DNA of 64,000 nt from Mycobacterium sp. (GCA_020438865.1 JAGQTU010000012.1:1-64000), one strand, 5' to 3'; shown: positions 33,794-45,311, counted from the stretch's first letter. Notes: generated by a model not told the origin, from the sequence alone. Numbers and translations: made by a program.

Positions 33794-34222
33794 ATGAGCA
33801 TTGACGTCGTGTACACCGCAGAGTCAACGGCCAGCGGCGGGGGCCGCGACGGTCATGTGAAGTCCTCCGACAACCGCATCGATCTCGACACCCGGCCGCC
33901 GAAGGCGGCCGGGGGCAGCGGCGAGGGAACCAACCCCGAGCAACTGTTCTCGGCCGGCTACGCGGCCTGTTTTCTCAGCGCGCTGCAACTGATCGCCCGT
34001 AGCGAGAAGGTGGCCCTCGACGGCGCGACCGGTATCACCGCCCAGGTGGGTTTCGGCAAGGACTCCGACGGCGGATTCGGGATCAACGCCCACCTGATCG
34101 GGTACCTGCCCGGGCTGGAACAGGGTCAGGCGGAGGACCTCATGCAAAAGGCGCATCAGGTGTGCCCTTACTCGAAGGCCACACGCGGCAACATCGACGT
34201 GACGCTGGCCGCCAAGGTCTGA
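33794..34222 (+). CDS. ohr: Organic hydroperoxide resistance protein (Ohr/OsmC family)
   Basis: 142 residues from ATG 33794 (MSIDVVYTAES). Peroxidatic C59 (GYAACFLSAL) and resolving C124 (HQVCPYSKA) are at the positions expected for Ohr (61 and 125), as is the ordering EQLFSAGYAACF. It reduces fatty-acid and other organic peroxides using lipoylated proteins. Stop is 2 nt before the next gene. Confidence 0.93.
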   Translation: MSIDVVYTAESTASGGGRDGHVKSSDNRIDLDTRPPKAAGGSGEGTNPEQLFSAGYAACFLSALQLIARSEKVALDGATGITAQVGFGKDSDGGFGINAHLIGYLPGLEQGQAEDLMQKAHQVCPYSKATRGNIDVTLAAKV

Positions 34223-34224
34223 GG

Positions 34225-34866
34225 GTGGCCAGGCTCGCCGGGGTGGCCGCCGCGCTGATCGTCGGCATCGCGCTGGCCGCTCCGGCCGCGGCACGACCGT
34301 CCGACCCGGGGGTGGTGTCCTACGCGGTGCTCGGCAAGGGCTCGGTGGGCAACATCGTCGGAGCGCCGATGACCTGGGAGTCGGTGTTCACCGATCCGTT
34401 CCAGGGGTTCTGGGTGGACCTGCCGGCCTGCAACAACTGGGCCGACATCGGGTTGCCCGAGGTCTACAACGACCCGGACCTGGCCTCGTTCAACGGCGCG
34501 GTCACGCAGACCTCGGCGACCGACAAGGGTCACCTGGTCAAGCAGGCCGTCGGGGTGTTCGCCACCAACGAGGCCGCCGCCCGCGCGTTCCACCGCGTCA
34601 CCGACCGAACCGTCGGCTGCGCGGGGCAGACCACGGCCATGCACCTGGAGGACGGCGCCACCGAGGTGTGGTCGTTCGGCGGAGCGGCGCCCACCGCCAC
34701 CGACGCCGTCTGGGTCAAGCAGGAAGCGGGTGTTGACCGGCGCTGTTTCACCCAGACCCGACTGCGGGAGAACGTGCTGCTGCAGGCCAAGGTCTGCCAG
34801 TCCGGCAACGGCGGGCCCGCGGTCAACGTGCTCGCCGGCGCCATGCAGAACACGCTCGGTCAGTAA
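34225..34866 (+). CDS. Secreted PknH-sensor-like domain protein (Rv3705c-like)
   Basis: 213 residues from GTG 34225. Signal peptide cut near AAA/RPSD (residue 24). The mature part has the pattern of the PknH extracellular sensor domain, with four cysteines (C69, C132, C174, C191) that would form the two disulfides of that fold. Stand-alone sensor domains of this kind are common in mycobacteria, some as lipoproteins; the ligand is unknown. Precedes egtA as in M. tuberculosis. Confidence 0.85.
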   Translation: MARLAGVAAALIVGIALAAPAAARPSDPGVVSYAVLGKGSVGNIVGAPMTWESVFTDPFQGFWVDLPACNNWADIGLPEVYNDPDLASFNGAVTQTSATDKGHLVKQAVGVFATNEAAARAFHRVTDRTVGCAGQTTAMHLEDGATEVWSFGGAAPTATDAVWVKQEAGVDRRCFTQTRLRENVLLQAKVCQSGNGGPAVNVLAGAMQNTLGQ

Positions 34867-34938
34867 GGAGCTCGCGGCTACCCGATACGGGTGTTCGATC
34901 AGGGAGGGCTTGTCGGTGCCGTCTGGAAGATTGGTGTC

Positions 34939-36228
34939 ATGACGTTCGTCGTCACGTCCCACCCCGAACCCGCACGCTGTGGGTCCACGGACGACGACGG
35001 CGCGCTGGCCAGTTCCACCGCGGCCGGGCTTCGGATCGCCGAGGCCTGCCTGTCCGACGGCCCGGTGGGTCGGGTGGGCCTGGAACTCGAGGCGCACTGC
35101 TACGACCTGGCCGATCCCGCCCGCCGCCCGGAATGGGCGGAGCTGACCGCGGTGATCGCCGACGTGCCGGCCCTGCCCGGCGGCAGCGCCATCACCGTCG
35201 AACCCGGTGGCGCCGTCGAGCTGTCCGCGCCACCGGCCCCCGATGCGGCGGCCGCCATCGCCCTGCTGGCGGCCGACCGCGAGATACTGCGCTCGGCGTT
35301 CGCCGCGGCCGGTTTCGGGCTCGCGCTGCTCGGCACCGATCCGCTGCGACCGGCGCGGCGGGTCAATCCCGGTGGCCGCTACGCCGCGATGGAGCGGTAC
35401 TTCATCGCCACCCGCACCGCCAGCGCGGGGGCGGCCATGATGACGTCGACCGCTTCGGTGCAGGTGAACCTGGACGCCGGCCCGCGCGCCGGCTGGACCG
35501 AACGGGTCCGCCTTGCGCACGCGCTGGGCCCCACCATGATCGCGATCGCCGCCAACTCACCGATGCTCGCGGGCAAGTTCACCGGCTGGGTCTCCACCCG
35601 CCAGCGGGTGTGGGGCCAATTGGACTCCGCGCGGTGCGGCCCGATCCTGGGTGCCAGCACCGACCCCGCCATCGACTGGGCGCGATATGCGCTCAAGGCG
35701 CCGGTGATGCTGGTGCACACCCCGGCCGGCGCCCAGCCGCTCACCGCACACGTCCCGTTCGCCGACTGGGCCGACGGCCTGGCGGTCGTGGGCGGCCGCC
35801 GCCCTACCGGCGCGGACCTCGACTATCACCTGACCACGCTGTTCCCGCCGGTGCGGCCCCGCGGATTCCTGGAGATCCGCTACCTGGACAGCCTGCCGGA
35901 CTCGTTGTGGCCGGCCGTCGTGTTCCTGCTCGCCACCCTGCTCGACGACCCGGCGGCGGCGGCGATCGCCGCCGAGGCCGTCGAACCCGTCGCCACGGCA
36001 TGGAACGTCGCGGCCCGCGTCGGGCTGGCGGACGCGCGACTGCACGCGGCGGCCACCCGATGCCTGGATGCGGTGGCCGGACTGGTGCCCGCGGAATTAA
36101 CCGGCTCGATGCAGCAGTTGGTGCACAACGTGGAACGTGGCCGCTGCGCGGGGGACGACTTCTCCGATCAGGTGATCGGTACCGGCATCGCGCCGACCGT
36201 CCTGGCCGCCACGGGGGAGCCACGGTGA
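34939..36228 (+). CDS. egtA: Ergothioneine biosynthesis glutamate-cysteine ligase EgtA
   Basis: 429 residues from ATG 34939 ([12 protein letters not shown]). GCS2-type ligase pattern: [38 protein letters not shown] and [13 protein letters not shown]. Makes gamma-glutamylcysteine, the sulfur donor for EgtB. First gene of egtABCDE; the TGA overlaps the egtB GTG. Confidence 0.95.
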   Translation: MTFVVTSHPEPARCGSTDDDGALASSTAAGLRIAEACLSDGPVGRVGLELEAHCYDLADPARRPEWAELTAVIADVPALPGGSAITVEPGGAVELSAPPAPDAAAAIALLAADREILRSAFAAAGFGLALLGTDPLRPARRVNPGGRYAAMERYFIATRTASAGAAMMTSTASVQVNLDAGPRAGWTERVRLAHALGPTMIAIAANSPMLAGKFTGWVSTRQRVWGQLDSARCGPILGASTDPAIDWARYALKAPVMLVHTPAGAQPLTAHVPFADWADGLAVVGGRRPTGADLDYHLTTLFPPVRPRGFLEIRYLDSLPDSLWPAVVFLLATLLDDPAAAAIAAEAVEPVATAWNVAARVGLADARLHAAATRCLDAVAGLVPAELTGSMQQLVHNVERGRCAGDDFSDQVIGTGIAPTVLAATGEPR

Positions 36229-37532
36229 GCGGACGCGAGATGCTGGCGCACAGCCTCGAGCGGGCCCGACGGCGCACGCTGGCGCTGACCGATTTCGACG
36301 ACGCCGAACTGCGCCGTCAGTACAACCCGTTGATGAGCCCCCTGGTGTGGGATCTGGCCCATATCGGTCAGCAGGAGGAGCTGTGGCTGCTGCGGGACGG
36401 CGACCCGCAGCGGCCGGGGATGCTGCCGTCGAACATCGAAGGCCTCTACGACGCGTTCGTGCACAGCCGGGCCAGCCGGGTCGACCTGCCGTTGCTGTCC
36501 CCGGCGGAGTCCCGTGCCTACTGCCGCAGCGTGCGTTCGGCTGCCCTCGACGTGCTCGACAACCTACCCGAACGGGACCTCGAAACCGGCCGTGACGAGA
36601 TCGCGTTCCGGTTCGGATTGGTGATCAGCCACGAGAACCAGCACGACGAGACCATGTTGCAGGCGATCAACCTGCGCGCCGGGGCACCGTTGCTGCAGCC
36701 GCGAATTGTGCTGCCGCGCGGGCGGTCCGGCGTGGCGGGCACATCGGTGCTTGTTCCCGGTGGGCCGTTCGTGCTCGGCGTCGACCCCGACACGGAACCG
36801 CTGTCGCTGGACAACGAGCGCCCGGCCCACGTGGTGGATGTGCCGGCCTTCCGGATCGGCACGGTGCCGGTGACCAATGCGGAATGGCGGCAGTTCATCG
36901 CCGACGACGGCTACCGCCAGGCGCGGTGGTGGTCAGCGCGGGGCTGGGAGCACCGCCGGCAGGCGGGTCTGGCCGCCCCGCACTTCTGGAACCCCGACGG
37001 CAGCCGGACCCGGTTCGGTCACGTCGAGGACATCCCCGATGACGAACCGGTGCAACACATCACCTACTTCGAGGCCGAGGCCTACGCCGCCTGGGCCGGT
37101 GCCCGGCTGCCCACTGAGATCGAGTGGGAGAAGGCCTGCGCCTGGGATCCGGTGCTCGGCGCGCGCCGCCGCTACCCGTGGGGTGCGGAACCGCCGACGG
37201 CGCGGCACGCCAATCTCGGCGGCGACGCGATGCGCCCCGCCCCGGTCGGCGCCTACCCGGCAGGCGCCTCGGCGTACGGCGCCGAACAGCTGCTCGGTGA
37301 CGTGTGGGAGTGGACCAGCTCGCCGCTGCGACCGTGGCCGGGCTTCACCCCGATGATCTACCGGCAGTACACCGAGCCATTCTTCGAAGGCAATGGGGCT
37401 GGCGACTATCACGTGCTGCGTGGCGGTTCCTGGGCGGTCAGCCCGGACATCCTGCGGCCCAGCTTCCGCAACTGGGACCACCCGATCCGGCGCCAGATCT
37501 TCTCCGGTGTGCGTCTGGCCTGGGACGCCTGA
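36225..37532 (+). CDS. egtB: Hercynylcysteine sulfoxide synthase EgtB
   Basis: 435 residues from GTG 36225, overlapping the egtA stop by 4 nt. N-terminal DinB-like domain with iron ligands H46 ([10 protein letters not shown]) and H136 and H140 ([11 protein letters not shown]), then a formylglycine-generating-enzyme (FGE-sulfatase) domain ending [21 protein letters not shown]. Non-haem iron enzyme that joins gamma-glutamylcysteine to hercynine with O2. The extended frame upstream (from 35133) is an egtA shadow. Confidence 0.96.
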   Translation: MSGREMLAHSLERARRRTLALTDFDDAELRRQYNPLMSPLVWDLAHIGQQEELWLLRDGDPQRPGMLPSNIEGLYDAFVHSRASRVDLPLLSPAESRAYCRSVRSAALDVLDNLPERDLETGRDEIAFRFGLVISHENQHDETMLQAINLRAGAPLLQPRIVLPRGRSGVAGTSVLVPGGPFVLGVDPDTEPLSLDNERPAHVVDVPAFRIGTVPVTNAEWRQFIADDGYRQARWWSARGWEHRRQAGLAAPHFWNPDGSRTRFGHVEDIPDDEPVQHITYFEAEAYAAWAGARLPTEIEWEKACAWDPVLGARRRYPWGAEPPTARHANLGGDAMRPAPVGAYPAGASAYGAEQLLGDVWEWTSSPLRPWPGFTPMIYRQYTEPFFEGNGAGDYHVLRGGSWAVSPDILRPSFRNWDHPIRRQIFSGVRLAWDA

Positions 37533-38230
37533 TGTGCCGGCACCTGGGCTGGCTGGGCGAGCCGGTTTCGGTTGCCTCGCTGGTACTCGACCCGCCGTGC
37601 GGTTTGTTGGTGCAGTCGTACGCGCCGCGCCGCCAGAAGCACGGCCTGCTCAATGCCGACGGTTGGGGCGTCGGCTTCTTCGACGTCGTCGGTGAGCAGA
37701 CCCCGCGCCGGTGGCGCAGCGCGTCCCCGTTGTGGGGTGACGCCTCGTTCGCCTCGGTGGCGCCCGCCCTGCGCAGTGGTTGCGTGGTGGCCGCGGTGCG
37801 CTCGGCGACGGTCGGCATGCCGATCGATGCCACCGCGTCGGCCCCGTTCAGCGACGGGCACTGGCTGCTGTCCCACAACGGCATCGTCGACCGCGCCGTG
37901 CTGCCGCCGTCACGCATCTCGGAGTCGACCGTCGACAGCGCACTCTTGGCGGCCCTGATCTTCGAGCGTGGCCTGGATGCGCTGGGCGATAGCGTCGTCG
38001 AGATCGGCGCCGCCGATCCGGCGGCCCGGCTGAACATTCTGGCGGCCAACGGTTCCCGACTGCTGGCCACCACCTGGGGGGACACCCTCTCGGTGCTGCA
38101 GCGCGACGACGGCGTGGTGCTCGCCAGCGAACCCTACGACGACCATCCCGGTTGGCGTGACGTCCCCGACCGCCGCCTGGTGGACGTGCACCACGGCGAG
38201 GTCAGCATCACCGCGCTGAAAGGATCGTGA
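37532..38230 (+). CDS. egtC: Gamma-glutamyl-hercynylcysteine sulfoxide hydrolase EgtC
   Basis: 232 residues; ATG 37532 overlaps the egtB TGA. Class II (Ntn) glutamine-amidotransferase fold with the nucleophile Cys2 after Met removal ([11 protein letters not shown]), and the conserved [11 protein letters not shown] and SHNGIVD. Removes glutamate from the EgtB product. Confidence 0.96.
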   Translation: MCRHLGWLGEPVSVASLVLDPPCGLLVQSYAPRRQKHGLLNADGWGVGFFDVVGEQTPRRWRSASPLWGDASFASVAPALRSGCVVAAVRSATVGMPIDATASAPFSDGHWLLSHNGIVDRAVLPPSRISESTVDSALLAALIFERGLDALGDSVVEIGAADPAARLNILAANGSRLLATTWGDTLSVLQRDDGVVLASEPYDDHPGWRDVPDRRLVDVHHGEVSITALKGS

Positions 38231-39195
38231 TGGGATTCACCCTGTCGAACTACCTCGCCGCCGACTCCGCCGCCCGGGCGTTGCGTGACGACGTCAGCCA
38301 CGGACTGCGTCAGACGCCGAAATCGTTGCCGCCCAAATGGTTCTACGACTCGGTCGGCAGTGAGCTGTTCGACCGGATCACCCGGCTGCCGGAGTACTAC
38401 CCGACCCGGACCGAGGCGCAGATCCTGCGGGCCGAGGCGCCGACCATCGCGGCGGCCAGCGCGGCGGACACCCTCGTCGAATTGGGCAGCGGAACGTCGG
38501 AGAAGACCCGGCTGCTGCTGAACGCCATGCGCGACGCCGGAGCGCTGTCACGGTTCGTCCCGTTCGACGTCGACGACGGCGTGCTCGAGGCGGCGGGGGC
38601 CGCGTTGCAGCGGGAGTATCCGAGCCTGCAGATCGATGCCGTCTGCGGTGATTTCGAGGAGGACCTGGCCAAGGTGCCCGTTGGCGGCCGGCGGTTGTTC
38701 GCTTTTCTCGGTTCCACCATCGGCAACCTCACCCCGCAACCGCGTGCCCGGTTCCTCGCCGCGCTCGCCGAGACGCTGCAGCCCGGGGACAGCCTGCTGC
38801 TGGGCACCGATCTGGTCAAGGACACCGAACGGCTGGTCCGCGCCTACGACGACAGCGCCGGGGTGACGGCACTGTTCAACCGCAACGTGCTGGCCGTCGT
38901 GAACCGGGAACTCGCCGCCGACTTCGACGTGGACTCCTTCGAGCACGTCGCCCGCTGGAACGCCGAGCAGGAGCGCATCGAGATGTGGCTGCGCGCCGGG
39001 CCGGCCCAGCACGTCACGATCGGCGCCGTGGATCTCGTGGTGGACTTCGCGGTCGGCGAGGAGATGCTCACCGAGGTGTCCTGCAAGTTCCGGCCCGACG
39101 CCGTCGCCGCTGAACTGGAGCGGGCCGGGCTGCGACCCACCCACTGGTGGACCGACCCGGCCGGTGATTTCGGCTTGTCGCTGGCGGTCAAGTGA
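38230..39195 (+). CDS. egtD: L-histidine N-alpha-methyltransferase EgtD
   Basis: 321 residues from ATG 38230, the size of the M. tuberculosis enzyme; a GTG one codon upstream is less likely. SAM site [16 protein letters not shown]; histidine-binding region FLGSTIGNL and the C-terminal FRPDAV segment. Trimethylates histidine to hercynine, the entry of the pathway. Confidence 0.96.
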   Translation: MGFTLSNYLAADSAARALRDDVSHGLRQTPKSLPPKWFYDSVGSELFDRITRLPEYYPTRTEAQILRAEAPTIAAASAADTLVELGSGTSEKTRLLLNAMRDAGALSRFVPFDVDDGVLEAAGAALQREYPSLQIDAVCGDFEEDLAKVPVGGRRLFAFLGSTIGNLTPQPRARFLAALAETLQPGDSLLLGTDLVKDTERLVRAYDDSAGVTALFNRNVLAVVNRELAADFDVDSFEHVARWNAEQERIEMWLRAGPAQHVTIGAVDLVVDFAVGEEMLTEVSCKFRPDAVAAELERAGLRPTHWWTDPAGDFGLSLAVK

Positions 39196-40310
39196 GCAGT
39201 GCCGAGCACCTCGCGCAGCGCTGGCGTGAGGCCCGGCCGCCGGTCGCCGGTGTGCACCTCGACAGCGCCGCCTGCTCACGGCAGAGCCTCGCGGCGATCG
39301 AGGCAGCCGCCCGCCATGCCCGCCACGAGTCCGAGGTCGGCGGTTACGTCGCGGCCGAGGCCGCCGCGCCAGTGCTCGCCGCCGGACGCGCCGCGGTGGC
39401 GGCGCTGACCGGAATGTCGCCCGGTGACGTCGTCTTCACCACCGGGTCCGGCGACGCGCTGGGGCTGCTGCTCGGGGTGTGGCCACTGGCGACGACGGTG
39501 GCCTGCCTGCCCGGGGAGTACGGACCGAACCTGGCCCAGTTCGCCGCCCACGGTTTCACTGCGCACCCGCTGCCGGTCGACGAGCTGGGTCGGGTGGATG
39601 TCGACGCCGCGGCCGCCGCGCTGCGTGCCGACCCGCCGGGGATGGTTCACCTGACCGCGGTCGGCAGTCATCGCGGTGTGGCGCAACCCGTCTCGGCGGT
39701 CGCGGCGATGTGCCGCGACCTCGGTGCGCCGTTGGTGGTCGACGCCGCGCAGGCGCTGGGCCAGGTCGACTGCGTCCTCGACGCCGACGCGATCTACTTC
39801 TCGTCGCGCAAGTGGCTGGCCGGCCCGCGCGGGATCGGCGTGCTCGCCGTCCGCCCCGCCCTGGCCGACCTGCTGAAGTCCCCGCCGTGGGCGCAGTCGC
39901 TCTCGGCGCTGGCCTGCCTGGAGCTCGGCGAGGCGAACATCGCTGCTCGGGTGGGCTTTTCGGTCGCTATCGGCGAGTATCTGGCCGCCGGCCCGGTGCC
40001 GGTGCGGCGGCGCCTCGGCGAGTTGGGGCGCACCAGCCGGGCGGTGTTGGCCGACGTAGCGGGCTGGCGGGTCGTCGAACCGCTGGACGAACCGACGGCC
40101 ATCACCACGCTGGCGCCCACCGATGGAGCCGACCCCGTGACGGTGCGTGCGCGCCTGATCGCCGAGCACCGCATCGTCACCACCGCCGCGGGAGTCGAAC
40201 GTGCCCCGCTGGAAATGCAGACCCCGGTCCTGCGGGTGTCCCCGCACGTCGACAACACCGGCGAGGATCTCGAGGCGTTCGCGATGGCGCTAGCGGCGGT
40301 GACGGGCTAG
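39192..40310 (+). CDS. egtE: Ergothioneine C-S lyase EgtE (PLP)
   Basis: 372 residues from GTG 39192, overlapping the egtD stop by 4 nt. NifS-like fold-type I PLP enzyme; the Schiff-base lysine is in [13 protein letters not shown], with the phosphate-binding TTGSGDAL. Cleaves hercynylcysteine sulfoxide to ergothioneine. Last gene of the operon. Confidence 0.95.
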   Translation: MSSAEHLAQRWREARPPVAGVHLDSAACSRQSLAAIEAAARHARHESEVGGYVAAEAAAPVLAAGRAAVAALTGMSPGDVVFTTGSGDALGLLLGVWPLATTVACLPGEYGPNLAQFAAHGFTAHPLPVDELGRVDVDAAAAALRADPPGMVHLTAVGSHRGVAQPVSAVAAMCRDLGAPLVVDAAQALGQVDCVLDADAIYFSSRKWLAGPRGIGVLAVRPALADLLKSPPWAQSLSALACLELGEANIAARVGFSVAIGEYLAAGPVPVRRRLGELGRTSRAVLADVAGWRVVEPLDEPTAITTLAPTDGADPVTVRARLIAEHRIVTTAAGVERAPLEMQTPVLRVSPHVDNTGEDLEAFAMALAAVTG

Positions 40311-40342
40311 GAAACCGTCGGACCGTTCCCGGCCGAGGTGCT

Positions 40343-40546
40343 TCAGCCGGCGTCGTGACGCACGATCCTGGCGTGCTCGGGGCAGTAGCTGCCGCGCGGT
40401 GTCGGCAACCAGCCGTAGTCGACCAGCAACTCCTCGACCGCATGCACGGTGAACGTTTCGCGCTCGGCGTCGGCCAGCACCGAGATGACGATGGTCTGCC
40501 TACAGGACAGACACACGATCTGGCGATCGCTGATCTTGTCGCTCAC
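40343..40546 (-). CDS. Small cysteine-containing conserved protein
   Basis: 67 residues (MSDKISDRQIVCLSCRQ to ARIVRHDAG). A CLSC pair near residue 12 and a later CPEH suggest a small zinc-binding fold. No named family recognised. Convergent with egtE, 33 nt apart. Codon pattern and a compact, charged sequence favour a real gene over a shadow. Confidence 0.6.
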   Translation of the reverse strand: MSDKISDRQIVCLSCRQTIVISVLADAERETFTVHAVEELLVDYGWLPTPRGSYCPEHARIVRHDAG

Positions 40547-40633
40547 CTGAACCCCCGGCCGGATCGTTCCTGTGCGGTTCGAGGGATCCTAAGGCGATTC
40601 TTGCGATCGCGCATACCGAGTGCGCAACCGGCG

Positions 40634-41314
40634 TCAGTCCGCCTTGTGCGCGCTCAGCAGGTAGGCGGGCATTCTGAGTCGGCCCTTGTCGTCCAGGTCG
40701 ATCGCCATCTTCACCCCGGCCGGCACGTCCGGGAACTCCGGCTTGTGGGAGTGGATCTTGGCCGGCCGGATCTCGTCGATCTCGAAGTACTTCGACACCG
40801 CGGCCCGCAGTTCGTCCTCGGTGACCTCGTTGGGCTTGGTCTCCAACTCGGCCGGGAACGCGCCCTTCGCGAACACCAGCGCGTAGTAGCGCGCGCCGGG
40901 GGCGGCGGCCCGGTGAATCGAGCGCAGGTACCCGTCGCGGCCTTCCACCGGCAGCGAGTGGAACAGGGTGCTGTCGATGATCGTGGCGAACCGGCCGTCG
41001 TAACCGGTGAACGCGGTGATGTCGGCGCAGACGAATGTCGCGGTGCTCAGCCCGCGCTCCTGCGCGGCCTCGGTGGCCGCCGCGATGGCACTCGGGGCCA
41101 CGTCGATGCCGACGACGGTGTGCCCTTGCGCGGCCAACGCCAACGCCAATTCGGCGTGCCCGCACCCCGCGTCCAGTACCTCACTGCGCACCGCACCGCT
41201 GCGAATGATCGCGGCGAGTTCGGGCTGCGGTTCGCCGATGTTCCACGGCGGCGGGCCGGGCAAAACGCCCTCCTGCCGGTAGGCGCCTTCCCAGTTCATC
41301 ACCTCAGAGTCCAT
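40634..41314 (-). CDS. Class I SAM-dependent methyltransferase (Rv3699-like)
   Basis: 226 residues from ATG 41314 (MDSEVMNWEGAYRQEG). SAM motif VLDAGCGHAELALALAAQGHTVVGID; motif for the acidic ribose contact in CADITAF. Resembles small-molecule (thiopurine/tellurite-like) methyltransferases. Lies next to the ergothioneine operon as Rv3699 does; a metabolic link is unproven. Confidence 0.87.
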   Translation of the reverse strand: MDSEVMNWEGAYRQEGVLPGPPPWNIGEPQPELAAIIRSGAVRSEVLDAGCGHAELALALAAQGHTVVGIDVAPSAIAAATEAAQERGLSTATFVCADITAFTGYDGRFATIIDSTLFHSLPVEGRDGYLRSIHRAAAPGARYYALVFAKGAFPAELETKPNEVTEDELRAAVSKYFEIDEIRPAKIHSHKPEFPDVPAGVKMAIDLDDKGRLRMPAYLLSAHKAD

Positions 41315-41371
41315 GGCATCCAACGTACTCCGCGCCGTGGCGCAACTCCGAACCCGCCGACGGGCCACCGG

Positions 41372-42850
41372 CTAGTCCAGGTCCGCCCAGGTGTGCACCG
41401 GCTCGTTGCTGTGCATCAGGTCGCAGTAGCGGCGCAGCATCTCGGCCAGGGCCTGCGGGCGGGGCAGGCCCCGCTCCTGCAGGGCTTGCACGGTGACGAC
41501 CTGCCACGCCGAGCCGTTACGGCCGGTCTTGGCCCGACCCTCGATGACGCCGAGGTAGCGATCCCGCACCTCGGCGGCCACCCCCCAGCGGCGTAGCCCC
41601 TCGTCGGCCATCGGCAGCAGCGTCCGCAGCACCAGCTCGTCCGGCGTCACCTCGCCCAGGCCCGGCCAGTACAGCCGTCCGCACATGCCGTTGCGGGCCG
41701 CTTCGAGGAAATTGTCATGCGCCGCAGTGAAACTCATCTTGGTCCACAGCGGCCGCTCGTCTTCGGCCAGCGTGCGCAGCGTGCCGTAGTAGAACGCCGA
41801 GTTGGCCATCATGTCTACGACCGTCGGCCCCGCCGGCAACACCCGGTTCTCCACCCGCAGATGCGGCCGGTCGTTCACGACGTCGTACACGGGCCGGTTC
41901 CACCGGTACACCGTGCCGTTGTGCAACCGCAGTTCGGGCAGTCGGGGGGTACGTCCGGCCGCCAACTCCGCCACTGGGTCCTCCTCCGACAGTTCGGGCA
42001 GCAGCGACGGGAAGTACCGCACGTTCTCCTCGAACAGATCGAAGATCGAGGTGATCCAGCGCTCGCCGAACCACACCCGGGGCCGCACGCCCTGGGCCTT
42101 CAGTTCATCGGGGCGGGTGTCGGTGGCCTGGGCGAACAACTCGATGCGGGTCTCGGCCCACAGTTCGTGACCGAAGAAGTACGGCGAGTTGGCGCCGAGG
42201 GCCAGTTGCGGGCCGGCCAGCACCTGCGCGGCGTTCCAGTTGTTGGCGAACTCCGACGGTGACACCTGAAGGTGCAATTGCATACTGGTGCAGGCGGATT
42301 CGGGGGCGATCGTCTCGGCGTGCACACTGAGCCGTTCCGGCCCGGCGATGTCGATCAGGATGTCCTCGCCGCGGGCGGTGAAGATCGAGTCGTTGAGCGC
42401 CTGGTAGCGCATGTTCGGGCTCATCCAGTGCCCGGTCAGGTGCTGCGGCATCAGGGTGGGCAGGATCCCGACCATCACGATGTGGGCGCCGTCGGTGTTG
42501 GCCTTGGTCTCGGCTGCGTTGAGGCTGGCCCGGACCTCCGCCTCCAGGTCCAGCGCCGCGCGGCCAGGCAGCGGACGCGGCGGGACGTTGAATTCGATGT
42601 TGTAGGCGCCCAATTCGGTCTGATAGGCCGGATCGGCGATGGCGGCCAGCACCTCCTGGTTGGTCATCGCCGGCTGATAGTCGGCGTCGACCAGGTTGCA
42701 CTCGATCTCCATCCCCGTCATCGGACGGTCGAACTCGAAACTGGACTGCGCCAGCATCGTCTCGAACACGTCGAGGCACAGCTGCACCTTGCGCCGGTAC
42801 TCCTGCCGATGCTCACGGTTGTAGCTGGCGTGCCTGACCTCGTCGCCCAC
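41372..42850 (-). CDS. Second glutamate-cysteine ligase family (GCS2) protein, Rv3698-like
   Basis: 492 residues. ATP-grasp-like GCS2 fold with [25 protein letters not shown] and [16 protein letters not shown], and a long C-terminal region. Family members ligate an amino acid to glutamate's gamma-carboxyl or act as carboxylate-amine ligases. It is a distant paralogue of EgtA 6 kb away, but much longer and on the other strand. Substrates unknown. Confidence 0.85.
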   Translation of the reverse strand: MGDEVRHASYNREHRQEYRRKVQLCLDVFETMLAQSSFEFDRPMTGMEIECNLVDADYQPAMTNQEVLAAIADPAYQTELGAYNIEFNVPPRPLPGRAALDLEAEVRASLNAAETKANTDGAHIVMVGILPTLMPQHLTGHWMSPNMRYQALNDSIFTARGEDILIDIAGPERLSVHAETIAPESACTSMQLHLQVSPSEFANNWNAAQVLAGPQLALGANSPYFFGHELWAETRIELFAQATDTRPDELKAQGVRPRVWFGERWITSIFDLFEENVRYFPSLLPELSEEDPVAELAAGRTPRLPELRLHNGTVYRWNRPVYDVVNDRPHLRVENRVLPAGPTVVDMMANSAFYYGTLRTLAEDERPLWTKMSFTAAHDNFLEAARNGMCGRLYWPGLGEVTPDELVLRTLLPMADEGLRRWGVAAEVRDRYLGVIEGRAKTGRNGSAWQVVTVQALQERGLPRPQALAEMLRRYCDLMHSNEPVHTWADLD

Positions 42851-42900
42851 TCCGACGATGCAACCGGTTCAGTGATCTGCGCGCAAGGAAATCGCGGAGA

Positions 42901-43689
42901 TCATCGGGGGCGGCGGGCTACCACCGTCTGGCGTCCCGACAGCAGGAACTGCCCGAGCGCCGAGCCGGAACTGATCTCCACCTCGATCGCCGGGTCGGCG
43001 TGCGCGGCCAGGGCGCGCAGCGCCGACGGGCTGTAGGCGCGCAGCGAACTGATCAACCCGTCGTGGGCGAACGGCCACACCAATGCGGGGGCGATCAGGC
43101 TGAGCACCTTCGCCAGGTACACCGGTGCGGGCGGGCGCGGCAGGTCGACGATGAGCAGGGTGTCGGCCACCCGGGTGCCCTCGGCGAACACCCGCGCGGC
43201 GGCCTCGGGGGGCAGGTGGTGGAAGGACAACGCGAAGACGGCCAGGTCGAAGGAGCGGTCGGGAGCGTCGATGGCCGTCGCGTCGATGGTCCGCACCTGT
43301 GCCCGCGGGTTGCTGCCCAGGTCGGAGGCGGCGAGCGCCGCCGCCGACACCGGGTCGACGTCGGACACCGTGACCGAGGCGGTTGGGTGCTGCTCCAGGA
43401 CCGTGCGGGACAAGCCGCCGTGGGCGGCCCCGAGTTCGAGAATGTTTGGATCGGGGATGTCGGCGACCTCGCGCAGCACCAGTTCGGCGATGCGGTCGTT
43501 CTCCTTGAACAGCGTGCCCATCCGGGCCAGCGACCGGACCACACCGCGTTTGACCTCTTCGTCCACGTCGGCGCGGTCGAGATACTCGGCCCTGCCGGTC
43601 TGCAACACCCGGTCCAGGCAGGACGCATCCGGCCCGCCGCGGGGCATGTCGGCGATGTCCGCCACGTGTCGCGCCACGTAGGCCATCAT
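42901..43689 (-). CDS. Class I SAM-dependent methyltransferase
   Basis: 262 residues. SAM motif [16 protein letters not shown], acidic motif VSDVDP and a motif IV-like [12 protein letters not shown]; the last is typical of the UbiE/COQ5-like group. N-terminal helical cap ([23 protein letters not shown]). Divergent from glpK with 33 nt between starts. Not part of the Rv3699-Rv3696c order I remember, so possibly gained. Confidence 0.85.
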   Translation of the reverse strand: MMAYVARHVADIADMPRGGPDASCLDRVLQTGRAEYLDRADVDEEVKRGVVRSLARMGTLFKENDRIAELVLREVADIPDPNILELGAAHGGLSRTVLEQHPTASVTVSDVDPVSAAALAASDLGSNPRAQVRTIDATAIDAPDRSFDLAVFALSFHHLPPEAAARVFAEGTRVADTLLIVDLPRPPAPVYLAKVLSLIAPALVWPFAHDGLISSLRAYSPSALRALAAHADPAIEVEISSGSALGQFLLSGRQTVVARRPR

Positions 43690-43722
43690 GGACGACTGAC
43701 CGCCACCTTTCTAGGAGCACCG

Positions 43723-45237
43723 TTGGCCGACTTCGTCGCATCGATTGACCAGGGCACCACCAGCACGCGCTGCATGATCTTCGACCACAACGGTCTCGAA
43801 GTCGGCCGCCACCAGCTCGAGCACGAGCAGATCCTGCCAAAGGCCGGCTGGGTGGAGCACAACCCGGTGGAGATCTGGGAACGCACCCAGACCGTCGTGC
43901 AGTCGGCGCTGAACACCACCAAGCTCACGGCCGCGGACCTGGCCGCGCTGGGCATCACCAACCAGCGCGAGACCACCCTGGTGTGGAACCGCAAGACCGG
44001 GCGGCCGTACTACAACGCCATCGTCTGGCAGGACACCCGCACCGACCGCATCGCCGCCGCGCTGGACAAGGACGGTCGCGGCGACGTGATTCGGCACAAG
44101 GCGGGCCTGCCGCCGGCGACCTACTTCTCCGGCGGCAAGCTGCAGTGGATCCTGGAGAACGTCGACGGGGTGCGCGCCGACGCCGAACGCGGTGATGCGC
44201 TGTTCGGCACGCCCGACACCTGGGTGCTGTGGAACCTCACCGGCGGCGCGCTGGGCGGGGTGCACGTCACCGATGTCACCAACGCCAGCCGGACGATGCT
44301 GATGAACCTCGAGACCCTGGACTGGGACGACGAACTGTTGTCGTTCTTCGGGATTCCGCGTGCGATGTTGCCGGACATCCGGCCGTCGTCCTCACCGGAG
44401 CCCTACGGCATGACGCACCCGGACGGCCCGGCCGGGGGCCAGGTCCCGGTGACGGCCAGCCTGGGGGACCAGCAGGCCGCGATGGTCGGCCAGGTGTGCC
44501 TGGCGCCCGGCGAGGCGAAGAACACCTATGGCACCGGTAACTTCCTGCTGCTGAATACCGGCGAGAAGATCGTCCGCAGCGCCAACGGGTTGCTCACCAC
44601 GGTGTGCTACCAGTTCGGGAATGCGAAACCCGTTTACGCCCTTGAGGGTTCGATCGCGGTGACCGGCTCGGCGGTGCAGTGGTTGCGCGATCAGCTCGGC
44701 ATCATCAGCGGCGCCGCGCAGAGCGAGACGCTGGCCGCCGAGGTGGAGGACAACGGCGGTGTGTACTTCGTGCCGGCGTTCTCCGGGCTGTTCGCGCCCT
44801 ACTGGCGGTCCGACGCCCGCGGGGCGATCGTCGGTCTGTCGCGCTTCAACTCCAACGCCCACGTGGCCCGGGCGACGCTGGAGGCGATCTGTTACCAGAG
44901 CCGCGATGTGGTCGACGCGATGGAGGCCGACTCCGGTGTGCACCTCGGTGTGCTCAAGGTCGACGGCGGTGTGACGCTCAACGAGCTGTGCATGCAGATC
45001 CAGGCCGATGTCCTCGGCGTCGACGTGGTGCGCCCGGTGGTGGCCGAGACGACGGCGCTCGGGGCGGCGTACGCGGCGGGGCTGGCGACCGGCTTCTGGG
45101 CGGATCCCGATGACCTGCGGGCCAATTGGCAGGAGAGCCGCCGATGGTCGCCGTCGTGGAGTGAGGAGCAGCGCGCCGCCGGGTACGCCGGCTGGCGTAA
45201 GGCGGTGCAGCGCACGCTGGACTGGGTGGAGGTGTGA
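43723..45237 (+). CDS. glpK: Glycerol kinase
   Basis: 504 residues from TTG 43723, supported by AGGAG at 43713-43717, 5 nt upstream. FGGY kinase with the signature [30 protein letters not shown] and the ATPase motif SVQWLRD-like [10 protein letters not shown]. Phosphorylates glycerol to glycerol 3-phosphate. No long homopolymer run such as the frameshift-prone C tract known in M. tuberculosis glpK is visible. A perfect inverted repeat follows the stop. Confidence 0.95.
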   Translation: MADFVASIDQGTTSTRCMIFDHNGLEVGRHQLEHEQILPKAGWVEHNPVEIWERTQTVVQSALNTTKLTAADLAALGITNQRETTLVWNRKTGRPYYNAIVWQDTRTDRIAAALDKDGRGDVIRHKAGLPPATYFSGGKLQWILENVDGVRADAERGDALFGTPDTWVLWNLTGGALGGVHVTDVTNASRTMLMNLETLDWDDELLSFFGIPRAMLPDIRPSSSPEPYGMTHPDGPAGGQVPVTASLGDQQAAMVGQVCLAPGEAKNTYGTGNFLLLNTGEKIVRSANGLLTTVCYQFGNAKPVYALEGSIAVTGSAVQWLRDQLGIISGAAQSETLAAEVEDNGGVYFVPAFSGLFAPYWRSDARGAIVGLSRFNSNAHVARATLEAICYQSRDVVDAMEADSGVHLGVLKVDGGVTLNELCMQIQADVLGVDVVRPVVAETTALGAAYAAGLATGFWADPDDLRANWQESRRWSPSWSEEQRAAGYAGWRKAVQRTLDWVEV

Positions 45238-45247
45238 TGCAGGGTGC

Positions 45248-45305
45248 CGAGCAGACACAAAGACCCCCGACACGCCGGGCGTGTGAGGGCCTTTGTGTCT
45301 GCTCG
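45248..45305. terminator. Perfect 15-bp inverted repeat, bidirectional terminator-like (copy 2 of intergenic repeat)
   Basis: CGAGCAGACACAAAG (45248-45262) and CTTTGTGTCTGCTCG (45291-45305) are perfectly complementary; inside them ACACG/CGTGT forms a nested stem. It lies between the convergent stops of glpK (45237) and the PadR gene (45312). The arm shares CGAG-AGACACAAA with the repeat at 943-1000. Confidence 0.75.
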
Positions 45306-45311
45306 CGCTGA

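Noticed and set aside
43000-43722. Upstream extension of glpK
   Set aside because: Antisense to the methyltransferase gene; a good AGGAG precedes TTG 43723.
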